This document shows positions 45,676 through 53,174 of a stretch of 64,000 nt of DNA, piece after piece; position 1 is the first letter of the stretch, and each line of letters begins with the position of its first letter. Made by a program: the position numbers and the translations under genes. The notes beneath the pieces were generated by a model. It was not told the DNA's origin. It worked only from the letters and a program-made list of their open reading frames with translations, and did no database searches. This DNA is from Microscilla marina ATCC 23134. Lineage in GTDB: Bacteria > Bacteroidota > Bacteroidia > Cytophagales > Microscillaceae. The stretch covers positions 235,068-299,067 of the forward strand of contig NZ_AAWS01000005.1 of assembly GCF_000169175.1 (NCBI RefSeq), read 5' to 3'.

Positions 45676-48609
45676 ATGTCCAAGATACAACAAGGCAACG
45701 AAGCCGATCAAAATCAGCAACAAGTACAAGATCAACCTACTGTGCAGAAAAAAGAGTCGCCAGAGGTGATTCAAAACAAACTAGCCCAGGCTATACGTTC
45801 TCCACAAAGTGATTTGCCTCCCATTCAAAGCAAACAAGGCAGTCAGTCTCCTATACCAACCAAGCAAAGTGGAATGCCTCCCATTCAAAGTAAAGAGGGG
45901 CAAAGACCTACCCTTCAGGCAAAACAACGCCCTATACAGCGCAATACGAGCAATGGCAAGAGCAGCGGCAATGTAAACGAGGCACAGGTAAAAACCAACG
46001 TGAGCAATATCATGGGGGTAGATGTAACCCAAGCCAAGGTAAACTATAACTCTAGCAAACCTGCCCAGCTTAAGGCAGAAGCCTACGCCCAAGGCAACAC
46101 CGTAGAGATAGCCCCTGGTAAAGAAAAGCACTTGGGACACGAACTTGCCCACATAGGGCAACAAGCTCAAGGGCGGGTACAACCCACCATTCAGGGCAAC
46201 AATGGCGTAGGTATTAACAACGACCCTCAACTAGAGAAAGAAGCGGACGACATTGGCGACCAGGCAATGAGTATGAAACCTGCTCAGTTGAAGCAAGGTG
46301 GTGGCATGAAGTCGTCAGTGGGGAATACCCAGCAGGGGGCACCTGTGCAGGGCTACTTTGTATATGATAATGCAGTAAAAATGTCTGAAGAAATGGCCCA
46401 GTTTATAGCCAAGCAACTGCAACATAAGGGAGGGCTTACCAGTTTCTCAAAGGCAAAATTAAGCAAAGACCCTGTTCGATTTGAAAAGTGGTACTACCAT
46501 ATGGAGGATACAGGACAGATCAGCAAAAAAGATATAGAGAGAATAGGTTGGAAAGTGTTTGGTGAAGATAAATCAAGGTTTGATAAGGATGAAGACTTAA
46601 AGCGTCAAAATCAAGATCCAAAGTTTACTAAATTATTCCGTAAAAACTCTGTATTTGACATTAATGAACACTTTGTCGATGAGAAGTTTGTGGGGCAAAA
46701 GGAGCTTGAAAAGCAGTTTAGAACCGTTTTTGATGATGAGCCTGTGTATGAATCAAGTAATCAGAACTTTATGATAGATGGGCTTGGACAGCAGGAAACA
46801 GATAGTCAAGGCATAAAGTGGGGTGAACTTGAATACGAAAAAATGAGTAAAAACCTTGAAAAGGTATCTAAATTAGAGGATGCAATGGGTTTTTTGTATC
46901 ATTTGGATGAACAAGGTTTAAACCTGTCTCACGAAGACAGTGAAAGAGGTTATAAGAGCATACAATCAAAACTACCTAAAAAAGGAGGTAAACGCCTTTC
47001 TCGCACTGGGTATTTGGGTGATGCCCGAAAAAGAGGCGAGATTTTGCGATCACTTGAAGAGGATTTTTCTTTACCTAAAGAGACTGTTAATCAATACGAA
47101 AAGGATTTAAGAGCGTATGCTAAGAAAATTGGCGATTATGATTCTAAAATTAAAAAAGCGCTCACAAGAGAAAAAAAGCAAAAAAAGAGTAAATCATCAG
47201 ATAAACATAAACAAGAGAAGCAAGAATACATTCAAAATCACCATTTTGAAGGAGATAAAATATTGCATCAATTGTATTTAAAAAATGAAATTAAAAAACT
47301 GGAAGGAGATTGGGAGTATTATAATAGTGAAATAAGAGATGGTATAGCAGGCATGGGAAATATGGTGAAAGGGAATGACAAGCCCAATACCATGCTATAT
47401 GGTTTCGACCCTAAAAAGCCAACCAAAAGAGTAGGTCAAGGCTCTCAGCACATGAAGAAAAAATTGTCGTTGGAAGATACCAAGGTTTTTCACCTGCAAG
47501 GGCACGGAAGCTTTGAAACACCATCGAGCTATTTACCTACTAAGATGGATAAAGTGCCTACGAAGCAGTCTAATATTGCACAAGTAGGCGGTGTATTTAC
47601 AATGGATCAAGTAAGAGCGCAAGCCATTGCTTATTTCAAAATGATGGTAAAAAAACATGGGGGGCAGTCTCCTTCAGATATTTCTATACCTGAAAATAGC
47701 TTTTCTATCGGCTACTTGTCTCACTATGGTTTACCTTCCATTACTCCATTAGATAGCAAACTTAAAACAGCGGGACCTTATACCACCGAAAAAGTACAAA
47801 ACTTACGAGGAAAAGACACAGTTGATGTATTAGAAGAAATGCCTGACACTATGCAAGGTTATATTCCTAATGTAGGAATAGCTCAGGAAAATAGGAAAGA
47901 AAGCCCTCAAATGGGAATGCACAGTGTGGAACATGGCAACCCTACCAGCCAGAAAGGTACAAGTAATGTGGATTTTGGGGTACAAGATTTTCCAGAACAG
48001 CTTCGCGATGGTAGAAGAGAAAACAACCCACATGTAGGAGTATTTGGAGCTATGGTATATACCTTGGGTAAACAATTGTTTGCCCAATGGTTGAGGGAGC
48101 AAAAAGACAAGCCCAAGTATAATCAAGAGAATCCTTTTAAGCTTAAACAAAAAATTCTTTACCTATGGAATAATTGCCGAAATGAGATTATGAATAAAGA
48201 AAACATGCGTCAGGATATTTATTATACCTGGCAAATAAAACATGGGCTCAAACCTCAGTCTCCAGGCAAAGACTCTTACTTCCAAGGACTGTCACAAAAA
48301 GAACAAATGAAGGTGATGGAATCTATAGTAAATGAAGAAACGCAATCAAGCAAAGATGGAAAACTAGATGGCATCAAGCCAAAAATGGACATCGATAAAC
48401 ACGATACCAAACAAAGCTTGCTTGCCAAGCTTTATGATGTAGTATATGAGGGACTGATTAAGAAAGATACAAAGATGGAACTTATGAAACATGGTAGTAA
48501 CACCGAAGAGTTGCGTAAGGTAATAAAAGAAAAACAAGAAGCAATTGATCCTAAGGCACTGGAGTCGATCGAACAAATATTGCAAATGATAGACAAGGCC
48601 AATGATTAA
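45676..48609 (+). CDS. DUF4157 (eCIS-core) protein with uncharacterised C-terminal region, toxin-like
   Basis: A 977-residue protein. Residues 40-92 contain a Pro/Gln/Lys-rich low-complexity region with repeats of PPIQSK (residues 48-53, 68-73). Residues about 95-200 are the DUF4157 domain: KAEAYAQGNTVEIAPG, HELAH at 155-159 (a HExxH zinc-ligand motif) and DPQLEKEADDIGDQA for the third ligand. DUF4157 proteins accompany extracellular contractile injection systems and other polymorphic toxins. From about residue 225 onward no domain is recognised. A Lys/Glu-rich stretch lies near 490-530, and a FHLQGHGSFETPSSY segment near 606-620. The DNA after about 46370 is visibly more AT-rich, suggesting a swapped C-terminal module. 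No immunity gene follows. Confidence 0.75.
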   Translation: MSKIQQGNEADQNQQQVQDQPTVQKKESPEVIQNKLAQAIRSPQSDLPPIQSKQGSQSPIPTKQSGMPPIQSKEGQRPTLQAKQRPIQRNTSNGKSSGNVNEAQVKTNVSNIMGVDVTQAKVNYNSSKPAQLKAEAYAQGNTVEIAPGKEKHLGHELAHIGQQAQGRVQPTIQGNNGVGINNDPQLEKEADDIGDQAMSMKPAQLKQGGGMKSSVGNTQQGAPVQGYFVYDNAVKMSEEMAQFIAKQLQHKGGLTSFSKAKLSKDPVRFEKWYYHMEDTGQISKKDIERIGWKVFGEDKSRFDKDEDLKRQNQDPKFTKLFRKNSVFDINEHFVDEKFVGQKELEKQFRTVFDDEPVYESSNQNFMIDGLGQQETDSQGIKWGELEYEKMSKNLEKVSKLEDAMGFLYHLDEQGLNLSHEDSERGYKSIQSKLPKKGGKRLSRTGYLGDARKRGEILRSLEEDFSLPKETVNQYEKDLRAYAKKIGDYDSKIKKALTREKKQKKSKSSDKHKQEKQEYIQNHHFEGDKILHQLYLKNEIKKLEGDWEYYNSEIRDGIAGMGNMVKGNDKPNTMLYGFDPKKPTKRVGQGSQHMKKKLSLEDTKVFHLQGHGSFETPSSYLPTKMDKVPTKQSNIAQVGGVFTMDQVRAQAIAYFKMMVKKHGGQSPSDISIPENSFSIGYLSHYGLPSITPLDSKLKTAGPYTTEKVQNLRGKDTVDVLEEMPDTMQGYIPNVGIAQENRKESPQMGMHSVEHGNPTSQKGTSNVDFGVQDFPEQLRDGRRENNPHVGVFGAMVYTLGKQLFAQWLREQKDKPKYNQENPFKLKQKILYLWNNCRNEIMNKENMRQDIYYTWQIKHGLKPQSPGKDSYFQGLSQKEQMKVMESIVNEETQSSKDGKLDGIKPKMDIDKHDTKQSLLAKLYDVVYEGLIKKDTKMELMKHGSNTEELRKVIKEKQEAIDPKALESIEQILQMIDKAND

Positions 48610-48622
48610 AGTGTATTTATCC

Positions 48623-48652
48623 ACACCCGAAACCATTCTTCGGGTGTTTTTT
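48623..48652 (+). terminator. Terminator of the DUF4157 gene
   Basis: ACACCCGAA / TTCGGGTGT hairpin followed by TTTTTTA, 13 bp after the stop. Confidence 0.85.
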
Positions 48653-48668
48653 ATGGCACTAACAAAAA

Positions 48669-48697
48669 AAAACTGAGCGATAAAACCGCTCAGTTTT
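48669..48697. terminator. Second hairpin, possibly bidirectional
   Basis: AAAACTGAGCG / CGCTCAGTTTT stem with a 7-base loop; T-rich on both sides. It is 16 bp after the first terminator. Confidence 0.6.
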
Positions 48698-49170
48698 GTT
48701 CATTGACTTTCTACATTCCATCTAATCAAAAGTTAAACTCTAAACTCTATCATAGGAATAGTACAATGCTAACGGGTATCTGGATGAGTGTTCATAGTCC
48801 ACAGTATTCAGTCGATAGCCTCTACAGCCTCAAGCTTTTAGCGACAAGCTGCTTTTCAAGCCTATTACCGATTTTATAGAACACTGATTTTTAGCGGTTT
48901 ATAAAATCGGTAGATAGAAGTATCACCCTGAAAACTGATGGTTTATGTCATAGTGTTTGATCAGTGCAGCCCAGCCTAAGCCGGGTTGTGCACCGCTGTG
49001 TTCATACGTGTTATAATGTTCATTATTTGATAGTGTTCCTGAATAAATTGTATCTATAGTGTTTTCAATAGTCCATAGTATTTAGTCGGTAGTCCATAGC
49101 TGATTCGAGCTACTTGTCGCTTGCTGCTAAAAGCTTGTGGCTAGTCAAACACACTACTTGTCGCTTGCCG

Positions 49171-50169
49171 CTAAAAGCTTGTCGCCAACTGAGGTTGTTT
49201 GATTTCGCTCCATTCATCAAATAAAAACTCCGCCAGTTTGCGGGTGCCCTTCAACGCTCCGCTGGTAGACTTTTGTTCAGCCCTCCAATTATAATTAGTG
49301 TTCGTGTTAATATCGTATACATATATTTCTCCGTCTGCTGCCTGCAGGTACTCTATAGAAGCTACCTCTACCTGATTGGTTTGTAAAAACTGCTCGAAAC
49401 GCGCCAGGTAAGGGTGCTGGTAATTGTCTATGATTCTAAACTTTTCTTTGGGTGCTTCACTATTGTCCAGTGCCCGGTTGTTGCAAGCATCGGCAGGGCA
49501 AAGCTCAAACCCTTGCGAGGTGTCCACCTCAACCGCATAATAAAGTTGCCCATTTATAAACTCTACCCGGTTGATGTGTCCACCCTTGGGTTTGATATAC
49601 TCTTGAATAAGGTAAATACCGTCTACTGAAGCCAATACATTGAGGTAATCGTCTAAGGCAAGCTCAAAACTCTCAAGCGAGTGAAACAATTGCACCCCCA
49701 AACCCTTGCCGCCACGGTTAGGTTTTACAATAAAAGGGGCATCACCTAGTTTACGGGCAGCATCCAGCGCCGCTTGTTTACCACTTACCACGTAGGTTTT
49801 AGGAGTTTGAATGCCGTGTTGCTGTAGGGCTATATGTTGTTTGGCCTTGCTTTCTTCCAGCCTCAAAGCCGCCGTTCCATTGATCACCCGTCGTCCGTGG
49901 GCTTCTAGCCAAGCCAGAATCGTTTCGGTAAACTCTATTGCAAACCGATGGTTACGGGTATGCGAAGAAGCACTCATTCGACTAAAAAATATGCCTTCGG
50001 GTGGTGCCTGGCTCAGGTCAATGCGCCCTTCGTGGATAAACCAACTTTCGTAGGGCACCCCCAATAGTTCCAATTCTTCTTTCAAAGGCTCAAACCACTC
50101 ATTATTTTCGTGTAAAATGTAAACTTTTGGCTGTATATGTTGGGTATTATTTCTAGTTCTTAGTTCCAT
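49171..50169 (-). CDS. ATP-grasp ligase, RimK/glutathione-synthetase-like
   Basis: Start chosen at ATG 50169 (MELRTRNN); a frame from 50289 would add 40 residues unlike the family. About 332 residues, cytoplasmic. An N-terminal domain (KVYILHENNEWFEPLKEELE, FSRMSASSHTRNHRFA, HGRRVINGTAAL) leads to the ATP-grasp core. This contains FIVKPNRGGKGLGVQLF (ATP phosphate/lysine loop), YLIQEYIKPKGGHINRVEF, and IYVYDINTNTNYNWRAEQ with metal-binding D and N residues. The family joins a carboxylate to an amine via acyl-phosphate (peptide tailing, RiPP macrolactones or glutathione-like synthesis). It lies downstream of a SAM-I riboswitch and a poly-Cys peptide, the context that makes its substrate interesting. 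Confidence 0.8.
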   Translation of the reverse strand: MELRTRNNTQHIQPKVYILHENNEWFEPLKEELELLGVPYESWFIHEGRIDLSQAPPEGIFFSRMSASSHTRNHRFAIEFTETILAWLEAHGRRVINGTAALRLEESKAKQHIALQQHGIQTPKTYVVSGKQAALDAARKLGDAPFIVKPNRGGKGLGVQLFHSLESFELALDDYLNVLASVDGIYLIQEYIKPKGGHINRVEFINGQLYYAVEVDTSQGFELCPADACNNRALDNSEAPKEKFRIIDNYQHPYLARFEQFLQTNQVEVASIEYLQAADGEIYVYDINTNTNYNWRAEQKSTSGALKGTRKLAEFLFDEWSEIKQPQLATSF

Positions 50170-50449
50170 TGTATTCAGTGCTTTTAGTGTGTAAGATGTA
50201 TCTACTTTATAAGTTGATACACTTACTTTTTGATATAAGTTTATTGTATTTGAGAAACAACCATTCTTATATATGATTGTCATAGCCAAATATGCGAAAC
50301 TTTATTCCTTTGGCAGGAAGGGTTTCGGTGTTTTGGAAAACCGGGAAATAATTAGCAAAATTTGTAAGGAGTAGCCTACTTTTTAGCAAAGGTGTTGCTC
50401 AGAAACTAAAAGGTAATTTGCTACATTGAATGGTATGTGTGGGTAGAAT
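50170..50449. other. Leader between the poly-Cys peptide and ATP-grasp gene
   Basis: About 280 bp. No strong terminator seen, only an imperfect hairpin CGGTTTT CC AAAACACCG (minus strand), so read-through from the peptide gene is plausible. A weak internal promoter cannot be excluded. Confidence 0.4.
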
Positions 50450-50584
50450 TTACCAACAACAGCAACAACAACAACAATTTGTGGAAATTGAATGGTGAGT
50501 GATGGCTCTATGAGCGCTTTTGGATGTGTGTACTCCGTTTGTTTGTGGAGTGTTTACGTAAGATTTAAATGTCTGTGTTGTCAT
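50450..50584 (-). CDS. 44-residue peptide with C-terminal poly-cysteine tail (seven Cys then Trp)
   Basis: ATG at 50584 to TAA at 50450, starting directly after the 3' P1 strand of the SAM-I riboswitch. It begins MTTQTFKSYVNTPQTNGVHT, is polar and His/Ser/Thr-rich (THHSISTN) in the middle, and ends CCCCCCCW. The cysteine codons are mixed (TGT and TGC), so the tract is not just a pure repeat. Candidate roles: a RiPP-type precursor for the downstream ATP-grasp enzyme; a cysteine-responsive leader peptide whose Cys codons stall ribosomes; or a metal-binding peptide. No homologue was recognised. Confidence 0.65.
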   Translation of the reverse strand: MTTQTFKSYVNTPQTNGVHTSKSAHRAITHHSISTNCCCCCCCW

Positions 50585-50590
50585 AATGAT

Positions 50591-50712
50591 AATTAATTTA
50601 TTTTTCCCATTCATTATACTTGGGGCAGGACTTGGCACCGTTCTCAATAGTTGATGATGGTTGCCAGAGGGTCTAGGAGCCTGTTCTCTCACCTCTTCTC
50701 AATAAATCAATT
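50591..50712 (-). promoter_or_regulatory. SAM-I (S-box) riboswitch
   Basis: The minus strand shows the SAM-I core in order: AGAGGTGAGAGAACAGGCTC, CTAGACCCTCT, then GGCAACC, a variable loop, and GGTGCCAAGTCCTGC. P2 pairs AGAGG/CCTCT, with inner GAG/CTC. P3 pairs GGCAACC with GGTGCC. P4 uses CCC/GGG, followed by AAAAAT. P1 pairs AATTGATTTATT at the 5' end with AATAAATTAATT at the 3' end (one G-U). Since P1's 3' arm ends 6 nt before the ATG, SAM binding probably affects translation or early elongation. The riboswitch senses S-adenosylmethionine. Confidence 0.9.
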
Positions 50713-50735
50713 CTCCGTGAAGTGAACTGATGATG

Positions 50736-50767
50736 CAAATGTATGGCAGCGATTTTTAAAAACCAAA
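50736..50767 (-). promoter_or_regulatory. Bacteroidota promoter for the riboswitch-controlled transcript
   Basis: Minus-strand TTTG (50764-50767), a 20-base spacer, then TACATTTG (50736-50743). This matches TTTG-N19-21-TAnnTTTG. It is located 24 bp before the riboswitch, as expected for its promoter. Confidence 0.75.
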
Positions 50768-51193
50768 CATCTCGTAAAAATATTCGATATTTTTTTCAAA
50801 TTTGATTCTATGCTTTCTAAATATTGCTTGTAAGTATAACTGGTTGGTTGGGTACAAAGATTTGTTTTATGAAGGCTTTAACAGTTCTTTAACGATGGTA
50901 TTTTTTTTATAATCTTCCACCTCCCTGCTTTTGAATGACTTGATAATCCCTGCTGATCTGATAAATAACATTTACCCCCAGCAAAACCTCTTTTTATTGT
51001 CGTGATAAAAAGCATTAGAGAGACAAGTGATGTATGTTTTTGAAAAAAAATTAAAAAAGATTTAAAAAAAAGTCCATCGACGCTACAAAACTTTGGTATA
51101 TCTCAGGTATACACCTCTTGCGGCTTTTAGAGCCATTAGTGGATCAACATTATTAGAACAAATTATTAGGTGAGATTGATTAAAAAAATACCC
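50768..51193. other. Intergenic region before the Rhs operon
   Basis: AT-rich, no gene seen. Long A-runs (51040-51080) and a CTACAAAACTTTGG stretch near 51085 could be part of the operon promoter, but no TAnnTTTG is exact. Confidence 0.4.
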
Positions 51194-51949
51194 ATGAGAT
51201 CATTATCTGTCATCATATTATTCATAGGGCTGTGTGCCCAAATTACTTATGCCCAGCTGGGTACAGTATCGGCACCGCGCCCGGTTTTCCCAGCCAAAGA
51301 GCAAGTCGTTCAACATACGTTTCCTACGTTTAGCTGGATGCCCATGTACCCACAAAAATACACGGCTACTTATGAGTTTAAGCTTGTAGAAACAATGAAA
51401 GGACAATCGCCCCAGGCCGCTATTCAGGCAAACCCACCATTGATTACAAAAAAATACCTGCGCCTGCCCACTTTTACCTACCCTGCATCGGCGCCTGCCC
51501 TTGCCAAGGGCAAAGCATACGCCTGGCAAGTAACTGCTACTTATTATGTAGGTGTCAACGAATCTTCGGTTCCCCGCAAACTAGCCAGCGAAGTATATAG
51601 CTTTCAACTTGAAAAACCCCGCCCTACTACTTGCATCACACTATTGACCGAACAACCCGACAGTCAACAGTTTTATGTAGTGAACGATTACAAGCTACGG
51701 TTCAATCTGGCTGCCCAAAACCATCAGGAAGTAAGGGCGCTTCAATTTACCATTGCCAACAAACAAGGCGAAAGCATTACCAATCACCGCATTGTGCCAG
51801 TAAAAGCCAAAGATGCAGAGGGACAGTACATCATTCCTTTGCGAAAGTATGCCGCGTTTAGAAAAAAACGCACTCGAAACCAGGTGTATGTATTGAAAGT
51901 AAACACGCCTGAGGGGAAAACCTTTCAAGTAAACTTTACGGCTAAATAA
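51194..51949 (+). CDS. Secreted Ig/FN3-like protein, first gene of the Rhs operon
   Basis: Start at ATG 51194 (an upstream GTG at 51170 is less likely). About 251 residues with a signal peptide ending ITYAQ. The mature part has an FN3/Ig-type beta pattern: RPVFPAKEQVVQHTFPTFSW, YEFKLVETMKGQSPQAAI, KGKAYAWQVTATY, then a second beta-rich half, VVNDYKLRFNLAAQ. This resembles surface-protein or adhesin modules in Bacteroidota. It begins the operon, 29 bp before the OmpH-like gene. Confidence 0.7.
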   Translation: MRSLSVIILFIGLCAQITYAQLGTVSAPRPVFPAKEQVVQHTFPTFSWMPMYPQKYTATYEFKLVETMKGQSPQAAIQANPPLITKKYLRLPTFTYPASAPALAKGKAYAWQVTATYYVGVNESSVPRKLASEVYSFQLEKPRPTTCITLLTEQPDSQQFYVVNDYKLRFNLAAQNHQEVRALQFTIANKQGESITNHRIVPVKAKDAEGQYIIPLRKYAAFRKKRTRNQVYVLKVNTPEGKTFQVNFTAK

Positions 51950-51978
51950 AGCGATCCATTAAAACAACTTGTCTCAAA

Positions 51979-52515
51979 ATGAAAAATCAAATACTCGTTA
52001 TTTTTAACCTCCTCCTCTTACTAGGGGTCATTGGTTACCTGGCGCTAAAGCCCACCCAAAATCATCGGATTGCTTATGTACGTTCTGCCGAACTTATGGA
52101 TAAGTACCTGGGGGTAAAAGAAGCACGGTTGCAATACAACAAGCAGTTAACCGCGTGGAAAGTAGGGGCTGATACCCTTGAAAAACGCGTAAATGCCACG
52201 ATGAACTTTATCAGTCACCAAAAAAGCAGCTTGAATGATCAACAGCTCAAGCAGCTACAGGTAGAGATGCAGCGAAGAAGGGCAGACCTGGACAGGTACC
52301 AGTTAAACATACAAAAAAAAGCCGCCAGCAAGGAGCAAAAACTTTTTGGAGGAGCAGTTAAACAGATCAACAGTTTTGTAGAGCAATACGCCAAAGAAAA
52401 AGGCTATAGTGTGGTACTGGGTACTACCAATGCAGGCAACCTGATGTATGGTGACAAAGCCCTGGACATTACAGAAGAAGTATTGACTGCACTTAACCAA
52501 AGTTACAAACAATGA
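51979..52515 (+). CDS. OmpH/Skp-like periplasmic chaperone
   Basis: A 178-residue protein with an N-terminal hydrophobic anchor or signal (about 4-22), then the OmpH pattern: RIAYVRSAELMDKYLGVKEA (strand plus helix) and a long, charged coiled-coil arm rich in K, Q and R (QQLKQLQVEMQRRRADLDRY). It closes with YAKEKGYSVVLGTTNAGNLM. Skp/OmpH trimers hold unfolded outer-membrane proteins in the periplasm. Its place in this operon suggests a chaperone dedicated to the giant Rhs-like proteins (inference). Stop overlaps the next start (ATGA at 52512). Confidence 0.87.
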   Translation: MKNQILVIFNLLLLLGVIGYLALKPTQNHRIAYVRSAELMDKYLGVKEARLQYNKQLTAWKVGADTLEKRVNATMNFISHQKSSLNDQQLKQLQVEMQRRRADLDRYQLNIQKKAASKEQKLFGGAVKQINSFVEQYAKEKGYSVVLGTTNAGNLMYGDKALDITEEVLTALNQSYKQ

Positions 52516-53165
52516 AACGGAATTTACTTTATCTAATGGCGTGGGTGGGGTGTTTGTGCTGTTTTACCAGCTGCCAAAAAGTAATCAAGTCGCAGGCTGC
52601 ACTGTATCAGTGGGTGCACAATGACAACCACGGATTGATAAAAAAGAAAACCGTGGGACAGGTGAGACTCAGCATGAAGTATTTGCCGCCAGAGTTATTG
52701 GTAAGCAAAGAACTGAGGGGACAGTACACAAACCGCAAGATGGTAGACAGCTTGCTGGCTCAGTATAAAACCGGGCGCACTTTTTTGTTAAACCTTACCC
52801 TAAGCGGTGAAGGAGACAAGGCCTCGGTACAGGATATTTTATACAAAGATGCCCACTCTTATGGTGCCTATAAACAGCGGGTAATGGAAATGAACTTTAA
52901 CATGGCGCAGTACATTCGCCTCAAGGCAGGTGACAAAGTAATGAAGCCCGTAATTGCCAACATGGAAAACACCTATAGCCTTACCAAAGGGCGCAATATT
53001 TACCTGGTGTTTGCGGGTGATGAAGCCAGTCAGCAAGCTTTAAAAAAAGCCAAAAAACTAGACATTACTTTTACTGATCAACTTTTTGAAACAGGAATCC
53101 ATCATTTTGTATTTGATACAAACGACTTAGACAATATACCACAGGTAAGCTACCTGCATAAATAA
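52512..53165 (+). CDS. Lipoprotein of the Rhs operon
   Basis: A 217-residue protein with lipobox FTSC (Cys about 20). The mature part is basic and beta/alpha mixed (VGQVRLSMKYLPPELLVSKE, TGRTFLLNLTLSGEG, RNIYLVFAGDEASQQALKKA). Not recognised. Overlaps the upstream gene by 4 bp and is followed 9 bp later by the 1959-residue gene, so it is probably an envelope partner of that protein. Confidence 0.8.
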   Translation: MKRNLLYLMAWVGCLCCFTSCQKVIKSQAALYQWVHNDNHGLIKKKTVGQVRLSMKYLPPELLVSKELRGQYTNRKMVDSLLAQYKTGRTFLLNLTLSGEGDKASVQDILYKDAHSYGAYKQRVMEMNFNMAQYIRLKAGDKVMKPVIANMENTYSLTKGRNIYLVFAGDEASQQALKKAKKLDITFTDQLFETGIHHFVFDTNDLDNIPQVSYLHK

Positions 53166-53174
53166 AGTGATACA

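Larger units (their letters stand above)
48610..49170. other. Intergenic region with short dispersed repeats
   Basis: No gene seen. After the two hairpins come two copies of the dispersed repeat containing TCCANAGTATTNAGTCG (about 48790 and 49069), also found near 697. Two near-identical copies of ACTTGTCGCTTGCNGCTAAA occur at about 49110 and 49155, next to the ATP-grasp stop codon. Confidence 0.5.

Noticed and set aside
50450..50692. Longer 80-residue version of the poly-Cys peptide starting at 50692
   Set aside because: That start and the next in-frame ATG (near 50614) lie inside the folded SAM-I riboswitch; the ATG at 50584 follows the P1 stem.
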